Origin: JACDAN01 sp963842235
Lineage (GTDB): Bacteria; Actinomycetota; Thermoleophilia; Gaiellales; Gaiellaceae
Direction: 5' to 3'
DNA: 64,000 bases
Assembly (NCBI GenBank): GCA_963842235.1
Contig: CAWJFT010000001.1
Location: 1,302,001 to 1,366,000, forward strand
Shown in pieces: positions 43,901-51,862 of the stretch. Under the pieces are notes generated by a model. The model saw only the letters and a list, made by a program, of their open reading frames with translations. It had not been told where the DNA came from and ran no database searches. Position 1 is the stretch's first letter, and the number at the start of each line of letters is the position of its first letter. Position numbers and translations under genes: made by a program.

Positions 43901-44314
43901 GCGGCCCGAGAGGCAGCCGGAGAGCGCGACGAGCCCCTTGGCGTGGGCCTCGAGGTGGCGCCAGTCGACGCGGGGCTTGTAGTAGTAGCCCTCGAGGTAC
44001 CCGGCCGAAGCGAGCTTGATCAGGTTCCCGTAGCCCTCGTTGGACTCGGCGAGAAGCGTCAGGTGCGCGTAGCCCTTCTGCTGCCGGGAGGCGTCGTCGC
44101 AGACGTAGACCTCGCAGCCGATCAGCGGCTTGACGCCGGCCTTCTTCGCGTGCTGGTACAGCTGGACGGCGCCCGCGAGGCTCCCGTGGTCGGTCAGCGC
44201 GACGGCGGGCATCTCGAGCTCGGCGGCGCGGGCAGCGAGCGCGGGAACACGGCAAGCCCCGTCGAGGATCGAGTACTCGGAGTGGACGTGAAGGTGGACG
44301 AACTCAGCGGCCAC
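40961..44314 (-). CDS. dnaE: DNA polymerase III alpha subunit
   Basis: The 1,117-residue replicative polymerase begins with a PHP domain (FVHLHVHSEYSILDG). It has the polymerase core (GPGRGSAAGSLAAYSLEITD, KSMPDMDIDF, the fingers region FEGSGMREALKQ), a helix-hairpin-helix part, and a C-terminal OB fold (VTVGGIVGALKHLTTRKG). The frame is intact over 3.35 kb, in contrast to the next 15 kb. The start is GTG. Confidence 0.97.
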   Translation of the reverse strand: MAAEFVHLHVHSEYSILDGACRVPALAARAAELEMPAVALTDHGSLAGAVQLYQHAKKAGVKPLIGCEVYVCDDASRQQKGYAHLTLLAESNEGYGNLIKLASAGYLEGYYYKPRVDWRHLEAHAKGLVALSGCLSGRVSRALEESRPKDAASDLDRLTQVFGRDNVYVEIQNAGLAEQARINPQLAKLAEQAGLPLVATGDVHYLDHADAKAHEALLCIQSGDSLKNPGRWKFDTDQFYFKSPAEMAKDFADHAEALRMTLEIAERLNVEIQLGEIRLPKYPTPEGRDAFDYLAELCEKGLQKRYGQVTPELNDRLRFELKTIKEMGFADYFLIVWDFVRFARQNGIQVGPGRGSAAGSLAAYSLEITDVDPMRYDLLFERFLNPGRKSMPDMDIDFAVAGRDRVINYVAEKYGRDRVAQIITFGTMLARAAVRDAGRVLEIPYGTVDRIAKLIPEGPKVYLDDCLKPGAELKQAYDGDPLVREIVDLAKPLEGLVRNDSIHAAGVVIGDRPLTDYVPLQRKGEGEEVVTQFGMWDVEALGLLKMDFLGLRNLDVIEKTYQLVGGLSNEKIPLDDKKTFEMLARGDAMGVFQFEGSGMREALKQVRPTQFEDLIALVALYRPGPMGYIPAYAKRKNGLEQVSFIDERLKPILSATYGIAVYQEQYMEIAKQIAGFSPAEADDLRKAIGKKIHSLMASLKEKFLEGCAQNGVSHQVATQLWKDTEQSQDYSFNKSHSAGYALIAYRTAWLKANYPCEYMASLISSVMNTKDRVPLYVNACAEMGIEVEPPDVNMSQTDFAVVEGKIRFGLNAVKNVGEGAAAAIVAARENGGSFGSLWEVTERVPTTVLNKRALESLILCGALDSTGASRKGMLEALDAALGSGARRQEDLFFGQESMFEVEHPPISTEEYEKNDLLRMEKESLGLYVSEHPLTAVKEQLARKTDTRLAEVPARRDGEIVTVGGIVGALKHLTTRKGDPMVFARLDDLTGSAEVVVFNSVYVQSRELLTADSILVVKGRVDHKQEGETKLIAMEVTAFEAAQEAKEVRLRVDARTAPAGLIGELKAILEGFPGEIPVVVDVDTSLGPKLLELPGHRVKPSPAFFGEVKALLGETAVL

Positions 44315-44378
44315 GGCCGAGCAATTCTGGCAGGGACGGCAGGACGGTCTCCGCAGCTCCAGCTAAGATATCTCCGAC

Positions 44379-44750
44379 ATGACGAAACAGATATCCAAAC
44401 TGGACAAGACCTCATTGGTCATCGACCGCGAGAAGGTCGCGCGCGTCAAGAAGATTCTTGGGACGAAGACGCTTGCCGAGACAGTCGACGCCGCGCTCGA
44501 GGACGTCATCGCACCACGACCGGCGTATGGCGGCTACATCGAGCGGATCAAGCGCGAGGGCGGCATCGGTCCCGGGCCCGAGCGAGCTCAACAGGCTCCG
44601 CCAGCCCTGTGCCGCTCTACCTCGCGGACACCAGCGCATGGCACCGCAGCGGAGCGGCCGGCGACCGTTGGGACGACCTGCTCGCGCGCGGTGAGGTGGC
44701 GATGTGCGTTCCCGTCGGGCTCGAGCTCGCGTACTCCGCGCGCGGCGTGA
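44379..44750 (+). CDS. vapB: VapB-type antitoxin, module 1
   Basis: Residues 1-45 are a typical antitoxin DNA-binding region (KTSLVIDREKVARVKKILGT, TLAETVDAALEDVI). The remainder (RIKREGGIGPGPERAQQAPP...) becomes unlike any antitoxin and overlaps the toxin frame by 142 bases, so a frameshift near 44530-44600 probably hides the true end. It binds and neutralises the adjacent PIN toxin. A TAAGAT -10 box at 44364-44369 lies 9 bases before the ATG. Confidence 0.72.
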   Translation: MTKQISKLDKTSLVIDREKVARVKKILGTKTLAETVDAALEDVIAPRPAYGGYIERIKREGGIGPGPERAQQAPPALCRSTSRTPAHGTAAERPATVGTTCSRAVRWRCAFPSGSSSRTPRAA

Positions 44751-45015
44751 GGGATTACGCCGTTTTGCATGATCAGCTCGCAGGTCTCCCGAGACTTCCG
44801 CTCGATCAGGAGGCGAGCGCAGCAGCATCGAGCTCCAGTCGGCGCTCGTCGCGCGGGGCCAGCATCGGGGACCGAGGCCGATGGATCTGCTCATTGCCGC
44901 GATTGCATGGGTCCACGGCGCGATCGTTCTGCACTACGACCGCCACTTCGACGCGATCGCCCGCGTCACCGGACAGCCAATGGAGTGGCTCGCCCGCCGC
45001 GGCAGCCTCGATTAG
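44609..45015 (+). CDS. vapC: VapC-type PIN ribonuclease toxin, module 1 (frameshifted)
   Basis: The N-terminal part (VPLYLADTSAWHRSG, VPVGLELAYSARG) carries the first PIN acidic residues. The C-terminal part (PMDLLIAAIAWVHGAIVLHY, then DRHFDAIARVTG) carries the last acids in another frame. The shift lies near 44815-44830, in a GCAGCAGC run. Corrected length is about 135 residues, normal for VapC. It would cleave RNA, usually tRNA or rRNA, when VapB is lost. Confidence 0.8.
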
Positions 45016-45018
45016 AAG

Positions 45019-45237
45019 TCAGCGCCTGGAAACGACTTCGTCGATGTCAGCCGGCTCGACGTCACGATCTGCCCCCACCATCTCCCAGAGTGGATCCTCG
45101 TGGATTGGTGGAAGTGGCTTGATGTGCTCTGCGACGTAACGCCGGATCAGCGCCGCCTTCGACGTCCCTTCCCTCCTCGCCCGGTGCCCGAGCGCCTCGT
45201 CGAGCTCGTCCTCGATCATGATTTGGAGCCGTTTCAT
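45019..45237 (-). CDS. Orphan ribbon-helix-helix antitoxin
   Basis: The 72-residue protein starts MKRLQIMIEDELDEALGHRA, an RHH DNA-binding strand and helix, then TSKAALIRRYVAEHIKP, and an acidic tail for toxin binding. The gene that follows on its strand would be the toxin, but vapC of module 1 lies there on the opposite strand, so no partner is visible. Confidence 0.72.
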   Translation of the reverse strand: MKRLQIMIEDELDEALGHRARREGTSKAALIRRYVAEHIKPLPPIHEDPLWEMVGADRDVEPADIDEVVSRR

Positions 45238-45257
45238 GCTCGGAGGATACGAGCCGA

Positions 45258-45584
45258 CTAGTCCGGCATCGATCGCGTGACCCTCAGCGCAGCCTCGTAG
45301 TCGCCGCGGTCGCGATGGACCGCGACTGCGGAGAGGTACGCGGCTCGCTCCGCCCGCCGCTCCGGGTGCAGTGAGACCGCCGCATCGAGCGCCTTCAGCG
45401 CCCCGTCGTAGTCGCGGGTATGCCGGAGCGCCACGCCCAGGCACACGAGCTGCCACGCCCGCTCCGTGGTGGTTCGCGGATGCGCAAGCGCGAGGGCACG
45501 GTGCCGCTCGGCTCCTCGCAGGCGGTGTCGAAGCGCGTCGTTGAGATCCTCAGGATCCACAGGCTTATCCACAGGTCGAGTCAC
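45258..45584 (-). CDS. Small TPR-like protein
   Basis: The 108-residue protein has two or three degenerate tetratricopeptide helices (WQLVCLGVALRHTRDYDGAL, AAYLSAVAVHRDRGDYEAAL). It may be a scaffold, with unknown partner. The start is GTG. It begins 58 bases from the divergent helicase gene. A TTATCCACA sequence near its start codes for part of the repeated VDKPVDP and is not treated as a DnaA box. Confidence 0.6.
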   Translation of the reverse strand: MTRPVDKPVDPEDLNDALRHRLRGAERHRALALAHPRTTTERAWQLVCLGVALRHTRDYDGALKALDAAVSLHPERRAERAAYLSAVAVHRDRGDYEAALRVTRSMPD

Positions 45585-45628
45585 TCTTGTTTTGCAAAGA
45601 CGCCCGAGTTCCTGTCAGAAGCCGTCCC

Positions 45629-45634
45629 TAAGCT
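45629..45634 (+). promoter_or_regulatory. -10 box of the UvrD2-like helicase gene
   Basis: TAAGCT lies 7 bases before the ATG at 45642, which implies a leaderless mRNA. A good -35 is not seen at the usual distance. Confidence 0.45.
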
Positions 45635-45641
45635 GCGACCG

Positions 45642-47484
45642 ATGCGAACGGAATACGTCTTCGCAGGCCTGAACGCGCAGCAGCGCGCGGCGGTCGAGGC
45701 GGTGCGCGGCCCGGTCTGCATCCTCGCCGGCGCCGGCTCCGGCAAGACGACGACGATCACCCGCCGGATCGCGAACCAGGTGCTGACCGGCGCCTTCCGG
45801 CCCACGGAGATCCTCGCCGTCACCTTCACGGACAAGGCGGCCGGCGAGATGCGCGCGCGGCTCGAGCAGCTCGGCGCGCGCGGCATCCAGGCACGGACGT
45901 TCCACTCGGCCGCGCTCGCGCAGCTCCGCTACTTCGCCGGCGACCGGATCGGACAGGTGCTGCCGTCGAAGGCGCTGATGCTGCAGCCGATCCGCCGCTC
46001 GCTGCCCGCGCCGTTCAAGTTCCGGCCGCTCGGCGACCTCGCCGGCGAGATCGAGTGGGCGAAGAACCGACGGCTGACGCCAGACACCTATCTCGACGGG
46101 CTCGACGGGCACGAGCCGCCGATCGCGCCCGACCTGATGGTCTCCGTCTTCCGCCGCTACGAGGCGCAGAAGGAGCGGCAGGGCCGGGTCGACTTCGAGG
46201 ATCTCCTTGAGCTCGCGATCCGCCTCTACGACGAGGACGAGCAGGCCGCGATGACGTTCCGCGACCGCTATCGCGCCTTCACGGTCGACGAGTACCAGGA
46301 CGTCAACCTGCTCCAGCAGTCGCTCCTCGAGCGCTGGCTCGGGAGCCGCGACGAGCTGTGCGTCGTCGGCGACGACTACCAGTCGATCTACTCGTTCACC
46401 GGCGCGACGGCGGAGCACCTCCTGCGCATGAAGGGCCAGGTCTTCCGCCTGGAGGAGAACTATCGCTCGACGCCGGAGATCCTCGAGCTCGCGAACCGCC
46501 TCGTCCCGAAGCTCGGCGGCGCGGAGAAGGTGCTGCGCGCGACGCGGCCCGCCGGAGAGGCGCCGGTGCTCCGCGCCTGCGAGGACGCCGAGGCGGAGGT
46601 CTCGTCGATCGTCGCCAACATCGCAACGCTCCATCGCGAGGGCGTGCCGTACGAGGAGATGGCGGTGCTGTACCGGATCAACGCCCGCTCGGAGGAGTTC
46701 GAAGAGGCGCTCGCCGAGGCGGAGATCCCCTACCAGGTGCGCGGCGGCGCGTTCCTCGCCCGGCCGGCCGCGCGCGGGATGATCCGGGCGCTGCGCGGCT
46801 CCGGTGGACGCACCGGCGTCGCGGAGGTCGTCGCGCGGCGTCGCCGAGGCGCAGGGCCTGACGCAGGTCTTACCGGAAGGGCTCGGCGAGGAGGAGCTCA
46901 CGCGCCAGGGCGACCTCGCCCGCTTCGTCCGGCTCGCGGAGGAGTTCGGCGAGGGCACCGTCGGAGAGTTCCTGGCCGACCTCGAGAGCCGCTTCGGCGA
47001 GGACTCGGCCGGCCGCGGCGTCAACCTCCTCACCTACCACCGCGCGAAGGGGCTCGAGTTCGACGCCGTCTTCCTGCCGCGGCTCGAGGAGGGCGAGCTG
47101 CCCTTCAAGCGCGCACGCCTCGGCGAGGCGCTGGCGGAGGAGCGGCGTCTGCTCTACGTCGGCATGACGCGCGCGAAGCGGTTCCTCGAGATCACGTGGT
47201 CGGGCGAGCCGAGCCGCTTCCTCGGGGAGCTCGGCATCGAGGCGCCGACGGCCGACCCGACAATGCTCGAGGCGCTGAAGGCCTGGCGGCTGCAGCGAGC
47301 GAGAAGGGACGATGTCCCCGCCTTCGTCGTCTTCCACGACACGACGCTCGAGGAGATCGCCCGCCGCCGCCCGCGCGAGCTGTGGGAGCTCGCGAAGGTC
47401 TCGGGCGTCGGCCCGATGAAGCTGGAGCGCTACGGCAAGGAGTTGCTCGAGACCCTCGCCGTCACACCAGCTCCCCCCGTGTGA
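45642..47484 (+). CDS. UvrD/PcrA-family DNA helicase, UvrD2-like (frameshifted)
   Basis: The SF1A helicase motifs are clear: Q motif LNAQQRAAVEAV, Walker A AGAGSGKTTTITRR, VTFTDKAAGEMRARL, Walker B FTVDEYQDVNLLQQ, GDDYQSIYSFTGA, LEENYRS, VNLLTYHRAKGLEFDAVFLP and YVGMTRAKR. A C-terminal HRDC-like domain (LEALKAWRLQRARRDDVPAF) suggests the mycobacterial UvrD2 type. An extra G near 46840 shifts the frame between ARGMIRALRGS and VAEAQGLTQVLPEG. It unwinds DNA in repair. Confidence 0.88.
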
Positions 47485-47857
47485 CAGCGGCGGCGAGGCG
47501 TCGGTCAGCCGTGACCAGAACGGCGCCTTCCGCCTCGGCCAACACCGCGTAACACGCGTCGTAGACGCTCAGCCCGCGGGAGATAGCAAGACCGACCGCC
47601 GGCTCGATGAGGATCTGAAGCTCACGAACCTCCAGCGGCATTCGAAGGAACAACGAGATCCGCCTAAGCGCACCATCGAGAGTCAACGTCGCATCCCGGG
47701 TGTAGCGGCGTAGCGCGTTGCCGACCTCGGCGAAAACGAGATCCGGGACGGCAACGGAGATCTCGCGCCGCATCGCGCGCCGGACCCAGTCGACCGCCGG
47801 CGCCTCTCGCTGAACGAGCGTGCGAACGAAGACGCTCGCGTCAAAGACCGCGTACAC
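47462..47857 (-). CDS. vapC: VapC-type PIN ribonuclease toxin, module 2
   Basis: The 131-residue PIN protein is intact, with acidic positions in YAVFDASVFVRTLV, DLVFAEVGNALRR, LSVYDACYAVLAEAEG and LVTADRRLAAA. The start is GTG, overlapping the antitoxin end by 17 bases. It is closely similar to the toxin of module 3 at 51859-52287 and lies on the same strand. It overlaps the helicase 3' end by 23 bases. Confidence 0.9.
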   Translation of the reverse strand: MYAVFDASVFVRTLVQREAPAVDWVRRAMRREISVAVPDLVFAEVGNALRRYTRDATLTLDGALRRISLFLRMPLEVRELQILIEPAVGLAISRGLSVYDACYAVLAEAEGAVLVTADRRLAAAVTRGELV

Positions 47858-48125
47858 GGCGCTCGATCTCGCGGTCGCGTTCGTCGCGCCCTTCTCGAAT
47901 CACATCCTCTGGGGCAGGCGCATCCTCGGGGAGCAGCCACTCCGCCCGTAGCTCGTCGAGCTCACGCAAAAGGTCGGCAGCTTGCTCTTGCCGCTGAGCG
48001 GAGTCCATAAGGACCTGGACCACCTCGGCGTTCAGAGACCGGCCGCTCTCCTTCGCTCGTCGCTTGAGGGTTGCCACCACGTTCTCGGGAACGTTCCGGA
48101 TGTTCAAGGTGGGCACGCGATCCAT
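47841..48125 (-). CDS. vapB: FitA/Arc-type RHH antitoxin, module 2
   Basis: The 94-residue protein has a ribbon-helix-helix N-terminus (TLNIRNVPENVVATLKRRAK, SLNAEVVQVL) and an acidic C-terminal tail with EDAPAPEDVIREGRDERD that would wrap the toxin. A palindrome at 48128-48140 lies just before its ATG. It is upstream of and overlaps vapC of module 2. Confidence 0.88.
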   Translation of the reverse strand: MDRVPTLNIRNVPENVVATLKRRAKESGRSLNAEVVQVLMDSAQRQEQAADLLRELDELRAEWLLPEDAPAPEDVIREGRDERDREIERRVRGL

Positions 48126-48127
48126 GC

Positions 48128-48140
48128 TAGCAATGTGCTA
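48128..48140. promoter_or_regulatory. Inverted repeat, probable autoregulatory operator of module 2
   Basis: TAGCA-ATG-TGCTA is a perfect 5-3-5 palindrome 2 bases before the antitoxin ATG (minus strand). Toxin-antitoxin complexes of this class usually bind such repeats at their own promoter. A similar motif (CTAGCG/CGCTAG) precedes module 3. Confidence 0.5.
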
Positions 48141-48221
48141 TCAGATCGCGCGCCGCCCTGCTAGTGGCCAAGCGAGCTATGTTCGTTCGCGACGTATCAG
48201 TTCCAGCCAGAGGAGGCGTCG

Positions 48222-48635
48222 ATGGCAGACACGGTGCAAGGCGTCGACTACTACGTCGTGACAGTTCCGGACACGGCCGGCGAGGGCCAGCGGATCCTTT
48301 CCGCCTTCAAAGCGAGCGGCGTCAATCTGCGCGCCATCCTGGGATTCCCGCTCGAGGGCGGCCGGTCGCAGATCGATCTCGTCCCTGAGGATCCGGAGGC
48401 GCTGAAAGCGGCCGCCGAGCAAGCCGGCATCGCGCTCGGCGAGGCGAAGCGGGCGCTTCTGATCGAGGGCGACGACCGTGTGGGCGCGGTCGCCGACACG
48501 CTGCAGAAGCTTGCGGAGGCGAACGTGAACGTCACTGCGACAGCCGCGACCGAGGCGGGATCCGGTCGCTACGGGATGATCCTCTGGGTCGCACCCGCGG
48601 ACTATGAGCGGGCCGCGGGCGTGCTCGGGGCATAG
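48222..48635 (+). CDS. Tandem ACT-domain protein
   Basis: The 137-residue protein consists of two ACT-like domains: YYVVTVPDTAGEGQRILSAF (from about residue 10) and ALLIEGDDRVGAVADTLQKL (about residue 78), the latter followed by ANVNVTATAATEAGSG. ACT domains bind amino acids or other small ligands. No enzyme domain is attached, so it may be a stand-alone sensor. AGAGGAGG precedes the ATG at good distance. Confidence 0.75.
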   Translation: MADTVQGVDYYVVTVPDTAGEGQRILSAFKASGVNLRAILGFPLEGGRSQIDLVPEDPEALKAAAEQAGIALGEAKRALLIEGDDRVGAVADTLQKLAEANVNVTATAATEAGSGRYGMILWVAPADYERAAGVLGA

Positions 48636-48688
48636 CAAGCAACACGTCGCCGCTCCTTCTCTATCTCGATCAGAACTACCTGAGCGGA

Positions 48689-49132
48689 ATGGTCAAACGG
48701 AAGCCCGCCTTCCGGGAGCTCGAGCCGACCCTCAGGACAGCCGTTGCCCGTGGTGCGATCGTCGTCCCGGAGTCCGAGGCGCATCGGCTCGAGTCCGCAG
48801 CCCGGCCGGATCTACCGCTGCTCGAGCTTCTACGCGACCTTTCCGGAGGCGCGACGCTCCCCCGCGAGCGCGGCGCCGTCGAGCGCGAGTGCGAGCAACG
48901 ACTCGAGGCGGTGCTCCGACGCGACTTCCCGGAGCGTCGGGCTCGCGGGAGCGACAGCGTGGACGTCCGTGCACTCTCCGTCGCCCTCCCCCGCTGCCGG
49001 CTCGTCACCTGCGACGCGTTCATGGCCGACGTTGTCCATCGCACCCGGCTCGATCTGCGTTTCCGCTGCGAGCTCTTCACGGGCCGCCGGGCCGACGTCG
49101 AGCGTCTGTGCCGGCGGGTCGAGCTTCTCTAG
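48689..49132 (+). CDS. Possible PIN-like protein of unknown function
   Basis: From ATG at 48689 the protein has 147 residues, rich in Arg, Leu and acidic residues (AIVVPESEAHRLESAARPDL, CRLVTCDAFMADVVHRT). The frame is open upstream and reads LLLYLDQNYLSG directly before the Met. This Asp-containing motif resembles the N-terminus of PIN-type nucleases, so the true start is probably near 48650 with a non-standard codon or a lost start. A CDAF block near the end could hold another acidic site. Confidence 0.55.
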   Translation: MVKRKPAFRELEPTLRTAVARGAIVVPESEAHRLESAARPDLPLLELLRDLSGGATLPRERGAVERECEQRLEAVLRRDFPERRARGSDSVDVRALSVALPRCRLVTCDAFMADVVHRTRLDLRFRCELFTGRRADVERLCRRVELL

Positions 49133-49179
49133 GTCGAGCTCATCTCTTTGGGCAGGTTGCGATGTATGATGTATGGACG

Positions 49180-49473
49180 ATGCGACGAACCAACATCTAT
49201 CTCGACGACGACCAGCTCGAGTCACTTCGCGGACTGAGTGACCGTCGCGGCCAGCCCGTGGCAAGTCTCGTTCGCGAAGCGATCGATGAATGGCTCGCTA
49301 CACAGGGCGTCCGCCGGGTCCCCGATGACGAATGGAAGCGCCGCTTCTCTGCACTTCTTGAACGGCGACGGCGAATCGCCGACGAAGAGGATTTTTCCCA
49401 GGACGAGGTCGAGCGAGATGTGATGGAGGCCGTGCGCGAAGTGCGAAAGGCTCGCGCTGCGCGTCGTCGTTGA
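49180..49473 (+). CDS. CopG/RHH-type antitoxin, module 4
   Basis: The 97-residue protein begins MRRTNIYLDDDQLESLRGLS, a ribbon-helix-helix domain, and has VASLVREAIDEWLATQGVR. The tail is long and charged. A TATGAT -10 box (49165-49170) lies 9 bases before the ATG, so the leader would be 2-3 bases. It overlaps the PIN toxin by about 17 bases. Confidence 0.82.
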   Translation: MRRTNIYLDDDQLESLRGLSDRRGQPVASLVREAIDEWLATQGVRRVPDDEWKRRFSALLERRRRIADEEDFSQDEVERDVMEAVREVRKARAARRR

Positions 49474-49888
49474 CTCCAATGTCTGGGTCTCGGGCCTAAT
49501 CCGGCCGGAAGGAGCGCCCGGCCGGATCCTCGAGGCGATCGTGGCGGAACGAATCGACGTCGTCTCGTCCTGGGAGCTCGTGGACGAGGTGTCGGAGGTG
49601 CTCTCTCGACCCAAGTTCGCGCGCTACCGCTTGGCCGCAAGCGATGTCCGGGACCTGTTGTGGACGCTGGCACGAACGCTCCCAACGGTGGATGTCGACG
49701 TGGACATGCGCGACCCAGAGGACGCACCCGTCGTAGCCGCGGCGGTCGCGGGAAGAGCGGATGCAATCGTCACGGGGGACAACGATCTTCTGGAGGACGC
49801 CGAGCTTCGCGAGTGGCTGATCGAACGCGGGGTTGCGGTCCTCACCTCCGCCGAGCTCATCGCCCGTCTCGAGCCTGGCCCGCGGTAG
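49457..49888 (+). CDS. PIN-family toxin, module 4
   Basis: The roughly 143-residue PIN protein begins LRVVVDSNVWVSGLIRP, has SSWELVDEVSEVLSRPKFAR, DPEDAPVVAAAVAGRADAIV and TGDNDLLEDAEL, which together hold the acidic active site. It belongs to the PIN_3-like toxin group rather than VapC proper. No ATG or GTG is available; CTG at 49457 inside the antitoxin end is the best start, implying translational coupling. Confidence 0.8.
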   Translation: MRVVVDSNVWVSGLIRPEGAPGRILEAIVAERIDVVSSWELVDEVSEVLSRPKFARYRLAASDVRDLLWTLARTLPTVDVDVDMRDPEDAPVVAAAVAGRADAIVTGDNDLLEDAELREWLIERGVAVLTSAELIARLEPGPR

Positions 49889-50653
49889 AAGCGCGAAGCT
49901 GCTCCACGTACGCGATGAGCAGAGCCGCAGTAGCTGCCCGGGCAGCGTCAGCGTCTCTCTCGACCTCATCGCAGGCGGAGGAGAGGATGTTCGAGGCCTC
50001 CGGCAGCTCGACGATTGGGAGCTCGGAAGCGAGCCTGCGCGCGAGGAGCCTGGTTCGGGCGATATGGGCGAACGTCATGAGCGCGTAGGCGACACCCTCG
50101 ACGACTCCAGAGCGTTTGCGCGGCTTGGAATGTGCGGCGGCGACCTCTGCGGCCGCAGCCTCGTCTCTCGACCACACGAAGAGCGGCGGCACAACCACCG
50201 CGAGCGCTGCGAGGGGCGAGCGCCGGAGCCTGCCGTCCTCGAGTACCTCGACCAAGCTGTGGGGAGACGCTTGCCGCTCGGCGATCGCGGCGCGCAAAGC
50301 CCCTTTGACGACGGCGCGCTCGACAGCGTCATGGTCAGCGGCGGTCTCGGTGAGAGACCGCCAGCGGTCGGCATGGGGCTCCGCCCAGTCGTCCACCAGA
50401 CGCCTCCGCTCCGACTCATCGACGAGCGCAAGCCCTTCCTCCAGAACGTCGCGCCGGCGGATCCTCGTCTGGATATGCGGCCGCTGCACGTTCGGCGAAG
50501 GCGTCGACCTCCTCTCCCTGGAGACGGACAGATGGGAAGAGCATCGCCATCGACTCCGCCTCGCGCACCGCCTGCTCGCGGGCGAACTCGGTTCCGCGGG
50601 TCGCCGTGGCAGCGCGAGAAGGGCAGTCCCGAGCCACACTGGCAAGGCTTCAT
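49857..50653 (-). pseudogene. SEC-C metal-binding-motif protein, broken by two frameshifts
   Basis: The N-terminus MKPCQCGSGLPFSRCHG is a SEC-C zinc motif (CxC...CH). The frame then shifts near 50600 (continuing EFAREQAVREAESMAMLFPS) and again near 50460 (continuing DVLEEGLALVDESERRRLVD), ending in a helical region with SELPIVELPEASNILSSA. The three pieces together give about 265 residues. Function is unknown; SEC-C proteins often bind zinc and nucleic acid or SecB-like partners. The end overlaps the PIN toxin by 32 bases. Confidence 0.65.
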
Positions 50654-50728
50654 CGCCGTCGCGTGCACGACCGCGACGCTAAAGGCCGGAGCCGGGCGCC
50701 GCCAGACGCACTTTCAGACGAGTCTCTT

Positions 50729-50767
50729 CTTGACAATCTTGACGCTTGACGGTCCTGACGCTAGCCT
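50729..50767 (+). promoter_or_regulatory. Promoter and CTTGAC repeats before the Xre-RES module
   Basis: CTTGAC occurs at 50729, 50739 and 50745, with a variant CCTGAC at 50754. The second copy gives a -35 (TTGACG, 50740-50745) spaced 16 bases from a TAGCCT -10 (50762-50767). The ATG follows 6 bases later, so the mRNA is probably leaderless. The repeats are good candidates for binding by the Xre-type antitoxin. Confidence 0.55.
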
Positions 50768-50773
50768 TGTCGC

Positions 50774-51277
50774 ATGAGCCAGCTTGCCGAAGCCGTCGAG
50801 AGCTTCGAGCGGACACTCGCCGACCTCGGCGTCGGGGCCGAAGGCGACGAACTCGCCGATCCTGCTGAGCTCGGGCGTCGGGCCGCGCTGCTCGCCGCAG
50901 GCGAGTTCGTCTGGCGGCGGCACCTCGGCGCACTCCTGTCGACGAAGCAGGTTCGCGAGCTAATGCGCATCGGCAGTCGGCAGGCGATCAGCGAGCGGGT
51001 GAAGCGAAGACGCCTCCTCGCCGTACCGGCTTCGGATGGACGGCCGCAGTTCCCAGCGTTTCAGTTCACACAGGCAGGACGTCCGCTTCCGGGGCTGCAT
51101 CTGATCCTGGAGCAGTTCGCCGGCGCGGTGGCCACCCCGTTTACGACCGCCTCCTGGTTTGTGACGCCCGAGCCGCTGCTTGAAGAAAAGACGCCGGCGG
51201 AATGGCTTCGGACGGGCGGATCGCCCGACCTCGCAGTCGAGGCGGCCTCCCGCTACGTCAAGCGCCTCCGCCGCTAG
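50774..51277 (+). CDS. Xre/MbcA/ParS-type antitoxin
   Basis: The 167-residue protein has a central HTH-like region (LLSTKQVRELMRIGSRQAIS, then VKRRRLLAVP) and a C-terminal toxin-binding part (LEEKTPAEWLRTGGSPDLAV). That matches MbcA/ParS/Xre antitoxins (DUF2384). It would neutralise the RES toxin that starts 3 bases after its stop. The upstream CTTGAC repeats suggest autoregulation. Confidence 0.8.
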   Translation: MSQLAEAVESFERTLADLGVGAEGDELADPAELGRRAALLAAGEFVWRRHLGALLSTKQVRELMRIGSRQAISERVKRRRLLAVPASDGRPQFPAFQFTQAGRPLPGLHLILEQFAGAVATPFTTASWFVTPEPLLEEKTPAEWLRTGGSPDLAVEAASRYVKRLRR

Positions 51278-51280
51278 CCC

Positions 51281-51862
51281 GTGAGCCCATTCTCGGCGCC
51301 TCCGGGAGATCTCGGCGGCTTTCCGGCTCACGATCTCGGTTCGGACCGAGTGCTGTACCGAATCCACCGCAATGACCGCTCGCCCTGGTGGTTCTCGAAC
51401 GACGGCTCGGGTCGCTTCGACCTGCTTCGCGAGGACGAGGGCACGTGCTACCTCGCGGAGCGTCAACTCGGCGCGTTCATCGAGGTCTTTCGAACCGGCA
51501 CGGTCATCCCGGAAGCCGAGGTACGCGTTCGCACGCTCGCGCAGCTCCGCCCGCCCTCAGCAACGACGCTTGCGGACTGCACGGCGACCGGAGCGCGTGG
51601 ATACGGGGTGACGGGCGCGATTCACTCACAGCCGGACTACGACCGAACCCGCGCGTGGGCGCAAGCGTTCGCGGACGCCGGCTTCGGCGGTATCCGCTAC
51701 CAGCTCAGCCACGATCCTTCGGGCTCGGAGCTCGGGATCGCCCTGTTCGGGCAAGCGGGCGAGCAGCCCCTGCCGGTCGAGAAGACCATGCCCATCCCGG
51801 ACGAGGTTCTCGACGAGGCGCGGCGTCGCTTCTCGCTCTTCGTCCTCCCTACGCCCGATTAG
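51281..51862 (+). CDS. RES-domain NAD+-degrading toxin (MbcT/ParT-like)
   Basis: The 193-residue protein has the RES pattern: Arg in VLYRIHRNDRSPWWFSNDGSG followed by RFD, Glu in GTCYLAERQLGAFIEVF, and Ser in GAIHSQPDYDRTRAWA. In characterised members these residues degrade NAD+ or ADP-ribosylate targets. The GTG start follows the antitoxin by 3 bases. Its TAG overlaps the stop of convergent vapC3. The frame is intact. Confidence 0.82.
   Translation: MSPFSAPPGDLGGFPAHDLGSDRVLYRIHRNDRSPWWFSNDGSGRFDLLREDEGTCYLAERQLGAFIEVFRTGTVIPEAEVRVRTLAQLRPPSATTLADCTATGARGYGVTGAIHSQPDYDRTRAWAQAFADAGFGGIRYQLSHDPSGSELGIALFGQAGEQPLPVEKTMPIPDEVLDEARRRFSLFVLPTPD

Noticed and set aside
45565..45573. TTATCCACA, a perfect DnaA box, beside a similar GGATCCACA
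   Set aside because: It lies inside the start of a small coding gene as part of a repeated VDKPVDP code. No cluster of boxes, A+T-rich region, dnaA or dnaN is near, so an origin is not supported.
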